DNA from: Roseivivax marinus
GTDB lineage: Bacteria > Pseudomonadota > Alphaproteobacteria > Rhodobacterales > Rhodobacteraceae
Length of the DNA: 64,000 bases
Direction: 5' to 3'
NCBI RefSeq assembly: GCF_900109705.1
Contig: NZ_FOAI01000005.1
Coordinates: 62,001 to 126,000, forward strand
The notes beneath the pieces were generated by a model that saw only the letters and a list, made by a program, of their open reading frames with translations, did no database searches and was not told the DNA's origin. A program made the translations under genes and the position numbers. This document shows, piece after piece, positions 1 through 8,523 of the stretch. Position 1 is the first letter of the stretch; each line of letters begins with the position of its first letter.

Positions 1-1314
1 TGGGTCGAGATGGAGGAATTCTCCGGCGACAAGACCGTGGACCTCACGGCCATGGAAACCCGCGCCCAGAGGGCCGATCCTGACCCGCTCGTGGTCGCGC
101 AGCTTCAGACGCAGGCCCTGAACGGGCGGGCGGCATCGCTGGCGAACCTCCTGCGGATCGAAGGCTCCGACGGCACTCTGGACCCCCTTGTGGACCTGGT
201 GTCGGACGAAGGCGGCCGGCCGCGCAATGCCCGCGGCGATGCTGCTCTGAAGCTCGGCGAACGCGAGCGTGCGATCGAGCTTCTGCGCTCCGCCGTCGAG
301 GCGGGCGAGACCGGCGCGCGGCTCGACCTCGCGGTGGTTCTGGAGGAGGACGGGATTGCCTCCGAGGAAGAGCGCGAGGAGATCCTCGATCTCGTCCGCC
401 CGCTGGCCGAGAGAGGCCGCGGCAGCGCGATCGAGACGATCGTGGAGCTCGACGACTCGGTCAGCGCCGACGATGCGTGGGAGACGTACCGCGACGCCAT
501 CGACCGCAACGGTGATTTCACGGCCCTAGCCTTCGCATTGACACGGCTGGAGGACCCCGCGCAGGTCGACGACTATCTCGGCCGCATCCAGGCGATCATG
601 CCCTGCTACAGCGGCAACGCCCTGACGCTCGCACGGGCCATGGATACGCTCGACCGCAGCGAGGACGTCCCGCACTGGATCGACGTGGCCGAGGCCTCGG
701 CGCGCACGGGCTGGGAATACGTCTCGACCGCGGACACGCTGCTCGAGCTCGACCAGTCCGAGGCCGCCTATGCCCGTGCGGCAACGCTCTACCGCGAGGG
801 CATCGACCGGGGCTATGCGCTGGCCATGCGCCGGATGCTGAATCTCGGCAAGGAGGGCCGGATCGAACTGGCAGAAGCCGAAACGGTCCAACTCTACTCC
901 CGCATGATCTCGGCCTCGCCGCCCGAGAACATCCCCTCGGTGCTGACCATGGTCAGCTTCGCGCCCGACGAGGTGCGTGAAAAGGTCGAGGCGAATATCG
1001 ACCGTCGCGCGCTGCTCCGGGCCTCCGCGGAGGGCGGCAACGCCGAGGCGCAACTCGAACTGGCGATGCTGGTGCAGGACGAGGCCGAAACGGCGGCCGA
1101 CCTGAACCGCTACGCCGACCTCCTCGCCGCCTCGGCGGGGCAGGGCAACGACGCGGCGATGTTGCGCCTCTCGCAGGCCTACACGTACGGTCTCGGGGTG
1201 GAGCGCTCGCTCGAGCGCGCAGACCTGTGGCTCGCCCGCGCAGCGGAGGCCGGAAACGAAGAGGCCGTCCGCACCACCAGAATGCTCGAAACGGCAAAGG
1301 AGCCGACGCAGTGA
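1..1314 (+). CDS. Sel1/TPR-repeat protein, AlgK-like (5' end cut by window edge)
   Basis: The frame is open from the first base, so this is probably the C-terminal part of a longer protein; an ATG at position 10 is only the first internal Met. The product is acidic and helical. Its last third holds Sel1-type repeats, for example the segments beginning ASAEGGNAEAQLELA and SAGQGNDAAMLRLSQ, each about 36 residues. Sel1/TPR proteins scaffold protein complexes. In alginate-type exopolysaccharide systems, AlgK has this architecture and helps assemble the periplasmic and outer-membrane export complex. The stop codon overlaps the GTG start of an alginate-lyase-like gene by four bases (GTGA), so the two are translationally coupled. 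That pairing is the main reason for the AlgK suggestion. The Sel1 call is firm; the AlgK role is inference. Confidence 0.7.
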   Translation, partial: WVEMEEFSGDKTVDLTAMETRAQRADPDPLVVAQLQTQALNGRAASLANLLRIEGSDGTLDPLVDLVSDEGGRPRNARGDAALKLGERERAIELLRSAVEAGETGARLDLAVVLEEDGIASEEEREEILDLVRPLAERGRGSAIETIVELDDSVSADDAWETYRDAIDRNGDFTALAFALTRLEDPAQVDDYLGRIQAIMPCYSGNALTLARAMDTLDRSEDVPHWIDVAEASARTGWEYVSTADTLLELDQSEAAYARAATLYREGIDRGYALAMRRMLNLGKEGRIELAEAETVQLYSRMISASPPENIPSVLTMVSFAPDEVREKVEANIDRRALLRASAEGGNAEAQLELAMLVQDEAETAADLNRYADLLAASAGQGNDAAMLRLSQAYTYGLGVERSLERADLWLARAAEAGNEEAVRTTRMLETAKEPTQ

Positions 1315-2315
1315 AACTCTTTCCCTCTCTCCCGCTCGCCCTCGCCATGGCGGCGCTGACGCCCACGCTCGCCGCCGCACAGGACGACGGTGCCGAGACC
1401 TGCATCGCTGTCCCCGATCCCGTGGTGTCGCTGTCCTACGGCAGCCGCTACACCGACGAGAGCGAGGACCGGTCCGACTTCGACGAGGATTCCAACGCCG
1501 CGGTGAACGAGGCGCTCGGCCCGATCGACGACTTCATCCAGGAGCTTGCGTCGAAGGCGAACGAGGCGGTGCGCGGCGATCAGGCCGCCGCCGACTGCGT
1601 GACCGACGCGATCCTGCAATGGGCCGAAGCCGACGCCCTGAGCGAGCTCGAGACCATGAACGCCCGGATCTCCAGCCCCGCGCGGATCGCCGGCATCGCC
1701 ATGGCCTACCTGCAGGTGAAACAGGCTGCGGACCTCGACCCCGACGCGGCCGAGACGATCGACAGCTGGCTCGTCGCCCGGGCCCGCGCCGCGGCGGACT
1801 ACTTCGACCGCGATGCCCCTCCGGGATCGAGCCGCAACAACCTGCGCGCCTGGGCCGGCCTCGCTGCGGCTTCGGTCGGTGAGGCCGCGGACGACGACTA
1901 CCTCAAGTCCTGGGCTGCCCACACCACGGCGGTGATCGCCTGCCAGGCGGACGAGGACGGCGCGCTGCCGCTCGAGATGGCCCGCGGGCCGCGGGCGCTG
2001 CACTACCAGCTTCACGCGGTCGCGCCGCTGGTGGTCAGCGCCGCTCTTCTGGACGATGACGGCTACAGCCTCTTCGACAATTGCGACGGCGGCATCCACC
2101 GCGTGGTCGAGTTCATCCCCCGCGCCTTCGAGAACCCCGAGCTGGTGACCGAGAAGGCGGGCGAGGATCAGACCTATTTCGCCGGCGACGACGAGCTGGC
2201 CTGGGCCGATGCCTACCTGTCGCTTTTCGAGGCGCCCGATCTCGAGGCCTTCGTCGAGGAATACCGCCCGCTCGGCAACTCCAAGCTCGGTGGTAGCCAG
2301 AGCGCCATCTGGTAA
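1311..2315 (+). CDS. alginate lyase-like (PL5 family-like) periplasmic protein
   Basis: A 334-residue protein starting at GTG 1311, inside the stop codon of the preceding gene. It begins with a Sec signal peptide (MKLFPSLPLALAMAALTP, cleavage near AAAQ). Two segments match the PL5 alginate lyase pattern: an NNLRAW motif at residues 176-181 and, further on, a long segment containing ALPLEM, RALHYQ and HAVAPL. PL5 enzymes such as AlgL degrade stray alginate in the periplasm during export. In the classical motifs as I recall them, NNH supplies a catalytic His and RALxYHNY supplies Arg and Tyr. Here the His position is Leu and the terminal Tyr position is His. The protein may therefore be catalytically altered or use another uronate polymer. 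The coupled Sel1 gene supports an exopolysaccharide export role. Family call moderate; activity uncertain. Confidence 0.62.
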   Translation: MKLFPSLPLALAMAALTPTLAAAQDDGAETCIAVPDPVVSLSYGSRYTDESEDRSDFDEDSNAAVNEALGPIDDFIQELASKANEAVRGDQAAADCVTDAILQWAEADALSELETMNARISSPARIAGIAMAYLQVKQAADLDPDAAETIDSWLVARARAAADYFDRDAPPGSSRNNLRAWAGLAAASVGEAADDDYLKSWAAHTTAVIACQADEDGALPLEMARGPRALHYQLHAVAPLVVSAALLDDDGYSLFDNCDGGIHRVVEFIPRAFENPELVTEKAGEDQTYFAGDDELAWADAYLSLFEAPDLEAFVEEYRPLGNSKLGGSQSAIW

Positions 2316-2643
2316 GCTGCAACCGATCCGCCCCGCCGCTTTCTGCGGGGCGGATCACGATTCCCGCGACGCTCGCATCGGGTTCGCCAGCCCGCGACGC
2401 ACGACGGGTTTTCGGTGACGGCGCGGGTTTCTTGCGTCGCACTGCGCGCCGCGATCGCCCGCTGCCGGAACTCTTCCCCCACGCGCCGTCTCGCTCTGCC
2501 GGTGTCGGCGTTTCGGCGATCTCTGCCCCCGATCGGATCATTGCGGACCTTCGGACCCGGCGCCGACGCCGCGCGGGAACGGCGAGTCTCCTCCTCGTGT
2601 TCGGTTTCGAACGCCCCCCGGGGGGCTGCGAAGGGGGGCGCCC
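2316..2643. other. intergenic region after the lyase-like gene
   Basis: This 328-base stretch holds a strong hairpin near its left end and then GC-rich sequence with no convincing gene. A GGGGGGCGCCC run lies just before the next ATG and may contain that gene's ribosome-binding site. Confidence 0.5.
2325..2356 (+). terminator. putative terminator hairpin
   Basis: A perfect 12-bp stem (GATCCGCCCCGC paired with GCGGGGCGGATC) encloses an 8-base loop and begins 10 bases after the stop codon of the lyase-like gene. No U-tract follows, so it may act as a stability hairpin or a weak terminator closing the exopolysaccharide operon. Confidence 0.6.
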
Positions 2644-3375
2644 ATGACGGACCGGGTCTCGATCGCGGTGTGGAACATTCATCGCACGCGCGGCGCCGAT
2701 GGGCGCTGCGACGCGGAGCGTGTGATCCGGGCGCTGATCCGGGATCTCTGCACGCCTCCGCCGGACCTGCTCGTGCTGGTCGAGGCCGATGCCGAGGTGC
2801 GTCCCCATCGCGGCTGTCTCGACCTTGAGCGGATCGCCACCGAGACTGGCCTGACCTCGCTGCATCTCGGACCGAACCTGCTGTGGGGGCCGGAGAGCCA
2901 CGGCCTGCACGGGGTCGTCGTGCTTGGAGGGTCCGATGTGGTCGTGCAGGACGGCCGGCTGGTGGACCTCGGCGGAGTCTGTCCGCGCGGGGCCGTGGTG
3001 CTCGACCTCAGACTTCGCGGACATGCCCTCCGCTGCGCTGCCACGCACCTGTCACTGGTGCAGGGCCTGCGGGTGATGCAGATGCGCACGCTGGGACAAG
3101 CGCTCGAACGGATGCCACCACGCCCGCTGGTGCTCGCGGGCGATCTGAACGAATGGCGCCCCTGGAGCGGATGGGCGCTGTCGGGGCGGGTCGTGGGGCG
3201 GCACGTGCGTGGCCCCTCGCGGCGGACGTTTCCCGCCCGGTTGCCGGTGCTTCCCCTCGACCGGGTGCTGGCGGAGCCACCCTTGAGTGTCGAGACCATG
3301 GAGGCTGTCGATACGCCGGCCATCCGGGCGGCTTCCGACCACCTTGCCGTGCGGGCGACGGTGCGCCTGCGCTGA
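2644..3375 (+). CDS. endonuclease/exonuclease/phosphatase (EEP) family protein
   Basis: A 243-residue soluble protein with the ordered catalytic motifs of the EEP superfamily: WNIH at residues 10-13 (metal/phosphate Asn), a conserved acid in LLVLVEAD (Glu47), GDLNEW at 166-171 (catalytic Asp167 and Asn169) and SDHLAV at the C-terminus (Asp232, His233). The superfamily includes DNases, inositol phosphatases, sphingomyelinases and related phosphodiesterases; nothing here fixes the substrate. There is no signal peptide, so it is probably cytoplasmic. It stands alone on the plus strand, convergent with the LtaS-like gene, which raises the possibility of phospholipid head-group metabolism, but that is speculation. 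Confidence 0.8.
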   Translation: MTDRVSIAVWNIHRTRGADGRCDAERVIRALIRDLCTPPPDLLVLVEADAEVRPHRGCLDLERIATETGLTSLHLGPNLLWGPESHGLHGVVVLGGSDVVVQDGRLVDLGGVCPRGAVVLDLRLRGHALRCAATHLSLVQGLRVMQMRTLGQALERMPPRPLVLAGDLNEWRPWSGWALSGRVVGRHVRGPSRRTFPARLPVLPLDRVLAEPPLSVETMEAVDTPAIRAASDHLAVRATVRLR

Positions 3376-3500
3376 GCGGGATGCGCTTGATGCGTCGCTG
3401 CGGGGCCGACCGTGGACACCCTGGTATTTGCAGGCCGAGGCAGACATCGCGCGTCGTTCGGGTCCCTCTTCGACCCATTCGCCATGCGGGCTGACAGCGT

Positions 3501-5135
3501 TCAGTTTGTGGCCCCGTCGTTGGACTCTGTCGTGGTGAAGGCCCTCACGAAACGGTCGCGCAGGGCGGCCATCGGCCAGCCGGGCGCGGTCTCCTCCGGG
3601 ATCAGGCCGTCGCTCCATCCCCAGTCCGCAATCCGCGCCACCAGATCGGGCGGGCCGACGAGGTGGACCGGCGTGTCGGGCGAGGATGTCTGGGCCACGA
3701 AGCCTGCAGGGGGGTGGTCGCCGATCACCACCACGAGCGGCGCGCCGTCTGTCTCGGCGATCCAGTCGAAGGTCGCGCGCAGGGAATGGTCTATCGCAAG
3801 GCGGTACTGGTCTCGGACCCGGTCGCGGTCGCGCCAGACCACCGAGGGCGGATCGCCCGATTGTGCCTGCGCGTCGAAAATCGTCCCGTCGCCCAGCCGG
3901 TCCCACGGCACCATCTCGGCCACGGGGGTCCACGGCGCATGGCTGCTGGCCAACGCCACCTGCGCGAAGAGGCGCGGGCGTCCATCGTCGGACCGCAGCA
4001 GCCGGTCGAGTGCGCCGAGCGTGAACTGGTCCGGCATGGTCACCCAGTCGAAAGGCAGGCCGCGATAGCCGAGATCGGCCGCGGGCAGGACCGTGTCGAA
4101 CCCCATCGTGTCCGCCTCGGGCCATGCGAGCGTGATTGCAGGCATCACCGCAGCGGTGCGGAAGCCCGACGCTGCGGCGAGATGGTAGATCGTTTGCCTG
4201 TCCGACCGCAGGGCGGCCGAGTAGCGCGCGGCGGTGTTCACCGTAAGGCCGTTCATCACCGTGGCATGGCTCAGCCAGCTCTGCCCGCCGCGGGTCGGCG
4301 CCCGAAGGTAGGCCGACCGCATGGCAAGCCCGCGCTCGCGCAGTCGCCCCTCTGCGGCGGCGAGCGTCGCGCGGTGGGTGGGCGCATAGAGCGGAACGTC
4401 GATGCTGGACCGGCCGTAGCTTTCCACGAAGATCACCACCACGTCCCGGTCTATCCGGTCGAACAGGTCGTCGCGGCCCGCGAAGCGGTCGGCCTCCGCG
4501 AGCCGGTCGAATTCCCTCAGGTCTGCCCAGGTCCGCGCGACCATCCGCGCCTTCTCGACGCCGGTGCGGGCGGTGAAGGCCGCGCCGGGCGGATCGACCG
4601 GCAGGGACCAGCGCCCTGTCGCGGCGCCGATCTCGGCCACGGCGACGCTTGCAGCGATGACGGCCGCACCTCCGGCCAGGCGGCGCGGGGCAGGGCGGAG
4701 TTTGACCTGGCTCCAACGGCCGGTGGCCCACCATAGCAGCGTGGCGGCAAGCGCCAGCGCGACGCAGGCCCCGACCACGACGAGGGCGGTGGCCGCCGCG
4801 CCGAGGCTCCCGTCCAGAAGGCGCAGACCCGCGACGGCCAGCCGGGCGTCGCCCACCGGGTTGAACGCGCGGCTGAAGGCGGTCTGCATCGACAGGTCGG
4901 CGATCTTGAGGACCGACAACGTGACTAGGGTCACGACGATCCCCGCTCGGACTGCGCGTGTGGCGCGCGCGCGGGGCGGCATTGCCAACAGGCCGAGCAG
5001 CAGGGCCGGCAGCTCGAGCGGGACCAGCCGCAACGCGCCGGGCGTCATCGCGCCGGGATGGTTCGGCAGGATCAGCACGAGGTGCAGCAGCAGCGCCGCA
5101 AGCACCAGCGCCGCGCCGCGCCGCACGGCCTGCAT
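3501..5135 (-). CDS. membrane sulfatase/LtaS-like phosphotransferase or hydrolase
   Basis: A 544-residue protein. The start was placed at the ATG at 5135 because it shares a base with the stop of the upstream gene (TGATG), which indicates coupling. The first ~190 residues contain about four or five hydrophobic helices; the remainder is an extracytoplasmic domain of the alkaline phosphatase/sulfatase superfamily. The metal-site motifs visible are VIFVESYGRS near its start, the segment TRGGQSWLSHAT (likely carrying the Ser/Thr nucleophile) and VVVIGDHPP near the end. This layout resembles LtaS, OpgB and lipid-linked phosphoethanolamine transferases, which move phospho-alcohol head groups onto polymers or glycans. 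The coupled CDP-alcohol phosphatidyltransferase fits that reading. The acceptor is unknown. Confidence 0.75.
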   Translation of the reverse strand: MQAVRRGAALVLAALLLHLVLILPNHPGAMTPGALRLVPLELPALLLGLLAMPPRARATRAVRAGIVVTLVTLSVLKIADLSMQTAFSRAFNPVGDARLAVAGLRLLDGSLGAAATALVVVGACVALALAATLLWWATGRWSQVKLRPAPRRLAGGAAVIAASVAVAEIGAATGRWSLPVDPPGAAFTARTGVEKARMVARTWADLREFDRLAEADRFAGRDDLFDRIDRDVVVIFVESYGRSSIDVPLYAPTHRATLAAAEGRLRERGLAMRSAYLRAPTRGGQSWLSHATVMNGLTVNTAARYSAALRSDRQTIYHLAAASGFRTAAVMPAITLAWPEADTMGFDTVLPAADLGYRGLPFDWVTMPDQFTLGALDRLLRSDDGRPRLFAQVALASSHAPWTPVAEMVPWDRLGDGTIFDAQAQSGDPPSVVWRDRDRVRDQYRLAIDHSLRATFDWIAETDGAPLVVVIGDHPPAGFVAQTSSPDTPVHLVGPPDLVARIADWGWSDGLIPEETAPGWPMAALRDRFVRAFTTTESNDGATN

Positions 5136-5896
5136 CAATCGCGCGCCGCGCGCAGCCAAAGCACGTCACGTCCGAACGACCACGCCAGCGCGGTCGCGGT
5201 CAGGGCCGCCAGCGCCACAGCGGCACCGGTCGGGACGGAGGGCGCTTGAAGCGCAATAAGAGCGCCGATCTGAAGCACGCAGACCGCCTTGCGCGACAGC
5301 CGGTCGGGCAGCGGACGCGCGAGCCAGGGCCAGGCCCATGTCGCAGCCACGAATGTGTAGCGCGCGAGCCCGAGTGCCAGCACCCAGCCGCCCAACCGGT
5401 CGGCTGCAAGCGCCGCGAGGACCAGCGCCAGCGCGGCGTCGGTCTCCATGTCGAAGCGGGCACCGAACGCCGAGGCCATCGCCGTACGCCGCGCCAGCCA
5501 GCCGTCGATCCCGTCGAGCGACAGGCAGCCGACCGCCACAGCGACCAGCGTCCAGCCCGGCGGTGGCGGCGGCCCGAACAGCGCGGTGGCCATCAGCGCG
5601 ACCAGCGCCGCGCGGGCGAGCGTCACAGCGTTTGCGGGTCCGAAACCGGCATGGGGGGCGTGGCGGGCGAAGAGCGCGGCGACGATGCCGAGCAGCGCGG
5701 CGAGGCCGCAGAGAGCGCCGGCCCGCGCGGCGACGAGGCTCTCGGGAAAAAGCCCGGCCTGCGCGACCGGCAACACCAGAAGGAACAGCGCCCCGAGGCA
5801 TGCGATCTCGGCGAGTCCACGGGGCAGGGCGGCAAGGCGTCCTGCCGTGTGCCGCAGCGGCCGGGCCGCGCGCATTTCCTGGGGATCGAATGACAT
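5135..5896 (-). CDS. CDP-alcohol phosphatidyltransferase family protein
   Basis: A 253-residue multi-pass membrane protein carrying a perfect CAP signature, D-G-x2-A-R-x8-G-x3-D-x3-D, starting at DGWLAR and ending in the D-METD segment. This motif binds Mg2+ and the CDP-diacylglycerol or CDP-alcohol substrate in enzymes such as PgsA, PssA and Pcs. It has about six hydrophobic segments. The signature does not tell which alcohol is used. Its stop codon overlaps the start of the LtaS-like gene, so the two proteins are made from one message. They may respectively make and use a phospholipid whose head group is transferred outside the cell. It is divergent from the cytochrome b561 gene. Confidence 0.85.
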   Translation of the reverse strand: MSFDPQEMRAARPLRHTAGRLAALPRGLAEIACLGALFLLVLPVAQAGLFPESLVAARAGALCGLAALLGIVAALFARHAPHAGFGPANAVTLARAALVALMATALFGPPPPPGWTLVAVAVGCLSLDGIDGWLARRTAMASAFGARFDMETDAALALVLAALAADRLGGWVLALGLARYTFVAATWAWPWLARPLPDRLSRKAVCVLQIGALIALQAPSVPTGAAVALAALTATALAWSFGRDVLWLRAARD

Positions 5897-6010
5897 ATTC
5901 GCGAAATGCTTCCGCTGAACGGGGCGTCAAGCGGGCGGAGGGTTCCTCGCGGGTCGTTGAACGCGAGCGGCGCGGCGCTACCTTTGCCGCAATCATCGAC
6001 GGAGGCGCCC

Positions 6011-6565
6011 TTGGACGCGCGGGACCCGGTCTACACTTCGACGGCACGTGCCTTTCACTGGCTCACGGCCATCGTCGTCTTGGCCATGATCGCCGCCGGG
6101 GCGGTGATGATCCGCGAGGGCCTGCCGCGCCCGGTCCAGAACACGCTCTTCGTCTTTCACAAGAATGTCGGCACAATTCTCTGGGTGGTGGTGCTGCTCC
6201 GGCTGGCCTACCGCGCCTCCTCGCCTCCGCCGCCGTTGCCCGACAGCGTTCCGGCCGTGCAGCGCGCCATCAGCCGCGTGGTGCACGGTGCGCTGTATGC
6301 CCTGCTGATCCTGATGCCGATCGCGGGCTACGTCCGGGTGCGTGCCGGCGGTTTCCCGATCGAATGGCTCGACGCGCTGGGCGTGCCGGTCTTCCTGCCC
6401 AAGTCCGAGCAGCTGGCCGAAGCCGCGAAGACCGCGCATTTCTACGGCGCCTGGGCCATCAGTCTCATCGCGGCGCTCCACATCGCGGCCGCGCTCTACC
6501 ACGGGATCGTGCGGCGCGATGGCGTCCTCACGCGGATGTGGCCGGCGCTCGCCCCCCGGCGCTGA
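6011..6565 (+). CDS. cytochrome b561 family protein
   Basis: An integral membrane diheme cytochrome b of about 184 residues. The frame stays open to an ATG at 5906, but the first 35 residues are low-complexity and unlike the family. A TTG at 6011 with GGAGG six bases upstream gives the product MDARDPVYTSTARAFHW, the usual b561 start. Four hydrophobic helices carry heme-ligand candidates: His in FHWLTA, FHKNVG, VVHGAL and the C-terminal HIAAALYH. Such proteins pass electrons between quinol and periplasmic acceptors, often superoxide or small carriers. A second, different b561 lies at 59843. Family certain; the start is my choice. Confidence 0.85.
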   Translation: MDARDPVYTSTARAFHWLTAIVVLAMIAAGAVMIREGLPRPVQNTLFVFHKNVGTILWVVVLLRLAYRASSPPPPLPDSVPAVQRAISRVVHGALYALLILMPIAGYVRVRAGGFPIEWLDALGVPVFLPKSEQLAEAAKTAHFYGAWAISLIAALHIAAALYHGIVRRDGVLTRMWPALAPRR

Positions 6566-6651
6566 AACAGCGCGTCGCGGCGCTTGCCGCATCGTCGCAA
6601 CGGCTTACTGTGCCGGGGACGCATCCGCAGAGCGAGAGGGAGAACTCATCC

Positions 6652-7644
6652 ATGCGCATGGCACACCCCACCCGCCGGCACGTGCTGGGCGGTCTCGGCG
6701 CGGCCGGCCTTGCTGGGCTGGCACCGCGTCGCCTGCTGGCGCAGCCGACGCCGGTCTCGCTCCAGCTGTCGTGGCTGCACTCGGTTCAGTTCGCCGGCAG
6801 CTACATCGCGCAGGAGAACGGATGGTGGGCCGAGCGCGGACTCGACGTGTCGCTGGCGCCCGGGGGGCCGAATGCCCCGGTCGAGCCGCCTGTCGTGTCC
6901 GGTAACGCGCTCGTCGGGATCTCGGCGGCGGACTACACCGCCGCGGCGGTGGCCGAGGGCGCGCCGTTCAAGATCCTCATGGTGGCGATGCAGAAAAACC
7001 CGTTCGTGGTGGCCTCTCTGCCGGACAACCCGGTGAACGAGCCCGCCGACCTCGTCGGCAAGTCGATCGGCATGGCGCTCGCGAATACGCCGGTGCTCGA
7101 GGCGCTCTGCCGCATCAACGACGTGGATATCGACGAGATCGAGATCGTGCCGACGCAGTATTCCGCCGCGCCGCTCCTGTCGGGCGAGGTGGATTGCCTG
7201 CTGTGCTGGGAAACCGACCTGCCGGTCGCCATGGCCGTCCAGGGGCAGGAGAGCGTGACAATGCTGATGGCGGACCACGGCTATTCCGTTCATTCGCAGA
7301 CCTACATCGCGACCGAGGACTCCATCGCCAACCGCCGCGACCAGCTTGTCGCGCTGTTGGCGGGCGAAGTGCAGGGTTGGACCCGCTATCGCGAGGACAC
7401 CGAAGCGGCGGCGCAATTGACGGTCGACAGGTTCCCCGATGCCGGCCTCGACATCGAGACGCAGACGCTGCAGGCCGAGCGGCAGGTGCCGCTGATGTTC
7501 TCGGACCTGACCGACGAGAACGGCTTCGGCTGGTGGACCGACGAGACGGTTCAGGCCAACATCGAGACGCTGGCACTTCTCGGGCGCGATGTATCGCCCG
7601 ACCTCTGGGACCGCTCGATCCTCGAAGAGGTTCATGGCCAGTAG
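6652..7644 (+). CDS. ABC transporter substrate-binding protein, NMT1/THI5-like
   Basis: A 330-residue periplasmic binding protein. It begins MRMAHPTRRHVLGGLGAAGL, a Tat-type twin-arginine signal with cleavage near LLAQ. The mature protein starts with the NMT1/THI5 pattern (SLQLSWLHSVQFAG, then ENGWWAERGLDV), as seen in binding proteins for thiamin pyrimidine precursors, riboflavin precursors and aromatic sulfonates. The purine-rich segment GAGAGGGAG lies upstream of the ATG. The next gene starts inside its end (overlap of 11 bases), and an ATPase and a double permease follow, so this is a full importer. No TPP or FMN riboswitch is visible upstream, so the substrate stays open. Confidence 0.85.
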   Translation: MRMAHPTRRHVLGGLGAAGLAGLAPRRLLAQPTPVSLQLSWLHSVQFAGSYIAQENGWWAERGLDVSLAPGGPNAPVEPPVVSGNALVGISAADYTAAAVAEGAPFKILMVAMQKNPFVVASLPDNPVNEPADLVGKSIGMALANTPVLEALCRINDVDIDEIEIVPTQYSAAPLLSGEVDCLLCWETDLPVAMAVQGQESVTMLMADHGYSVHSQTYIATEDSIANRRDQLVALLAGEVQGWTRYREDTEAAAQLTVDRFPDAGLDIETQTLQAERQVPLMFSDLTDENGFGWWTDETVQANIETLALLGRDVSPDLWDRSILEEVHGQ

Positions 7645-8437
7645 CGTCCCCCCGCCGCCGCCCGCCATCGCCCTCGACGGCCTCGCCAAGACGTTCCCCG
7701 GTGGGGTGGAGGCGGTGGCGCCCACGACCCTCACGCTGGAGGCCGGGCGTACCACGGCGCTGGTCGGCCCGTCCGGCTGCGGCAAGTCCACGATCCTGCG
7801 GCTGATCGCGGGGCTCGAAACCCCGAGCGCGGGCGGCGTGGACATCGCCGGCGAGCCGCCGCTTGCGATCCGGCGCCGGGGTGAGCTGGCCGTCGCCTTC
7901 CAGGATCCCTCGCTGCTGCCCTGGCGCAGCGTGCGCGGCAACGTCGCCTTGGCGATGACCCTTGCGCGGCGCCCGACGGACCCGCGCGCCATCGACAGGC
8001 TGATCGACCTCGTGGGCCTCGGTGGCTTCGGCGACACGCGGCCCGGCGCGCTGTCCGGCGGGATGCGCCAGCGCGCGGCCATCGCGCGCTGCCTCGTGAC
8101 CGAACCGCGGCTCTTGCTGCTCGACGAGCCGTTCGGCGCGGTGGACGAGCTGACCCGCCGCCAGCTCGCGCAGGACCTACCGCGCATCTGGGAGGCGCGC
8201 GGCACCACGACGCTGCTTGTCACGCATTCGGTGAGCGAGGCCGTGACGCTTGCCGACCGCATCCTCGTCTTCTCGCCGCGTCCCGCCACCGTGGTGGCGG
8301 ACATCGACGTGCCGTTCGAGCGCCCGCGCGCGCCCGGGCTCGCGACACGGCCCGAGGCCATCGCGCTGGCCGAGCGGGTGTCTTCGGCGCTGGCCGAGGG
8401 CCGCGCCGCGCGCGAGCGGTCGCTGGCGGCGCAATGA
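7634..8437 (+). CDS. ABC transporter ATP-binding protein (SsuB/TauB/ThiZ type)
   Basis: A 267-residue ATPase. It has Walker A GPSGCGKST, a Q-loop in FQDPSLLPWRS, the signature LSGGMRQRAAIAR, Walker B LLLLDEPFGAVDE and an H-loop His in LVTHSV. The FGAVDELTR stretch after Walker B is typical of the nitrate/sulfonate/taurine/pyrimidine importer branch. The start is the ATG at 7634, inside the end of the binding-protein gene. It powers import through the double permease downstream. Its stop codon overlaps the ATG of a 29-codon ORF. Confidence 0.92.
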   Translation: MASSVPPPPPAIALDGLAKTFPGGVEAVAPTTLTLEAGRTTALVGPSGCGKSTILRLIAGLETPSAGGVDIAGEPPLAIRRRGELAVAFQDPSLLPWRSVRGNVALAMTLARRPTDPRAIDRLIDLVGLGGFGDTRPGALSGGMRQRAAIARCLVTEPRLLLLDEPFGAVDELTRRQLAQDLPRIWEARGTTTLLVTHSVSEAVTLADRILVFSPRPATVVADIDVPFERPRAPGLATRPEAIALAERVSSALAEGRAARERSLAAQ

Positions 8438-8523
8438 GCGACGAGCGTTTCCGCACGACCGAAGGTCTGCCGGCCGGAGCGTGCTTCGGCCGTCCCGCCA
8501 CGGCCCGGACGGTCTGTCGATGA
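8434..8523 (+). CDS. possible 29-residue coupled micro-ORF
   Basis: An ATG at 8434 overlaps the ATPase stop (ATGA), and the ORF ends at a TGA at 8521-8523 that overlaps the permease ATG at 8520 (ATGA again). The peptide would be MSDERFRTTEGLPAG and 14 more residues ending TVCR, with two Cys and no hydrophobic helix. It exactly bridges the gap between two operon genes. The simplest explanation is a translational relay that lets ribosomes reach the permease start. A functional peptide is possible but unsupported. I know of no family. Confidence 0.45.
   Translation: MSDERFRTTEGLPAGACFGRPATARTVCR

Noticed and set aside
3052-5169. A 705-codon minus-strand ORF in another frame
   Set aside because: It overlaps the EEP and LtaS-like genes, is Arg/Pro/Gly-rich and lacks motifs.
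6566-6651. Possible TPP or FMN riboswitch before the THI5-like binding protein
   Set aside because: No CTGAGA-type or other conserved riboswitch element could be found in the 86-base leader.
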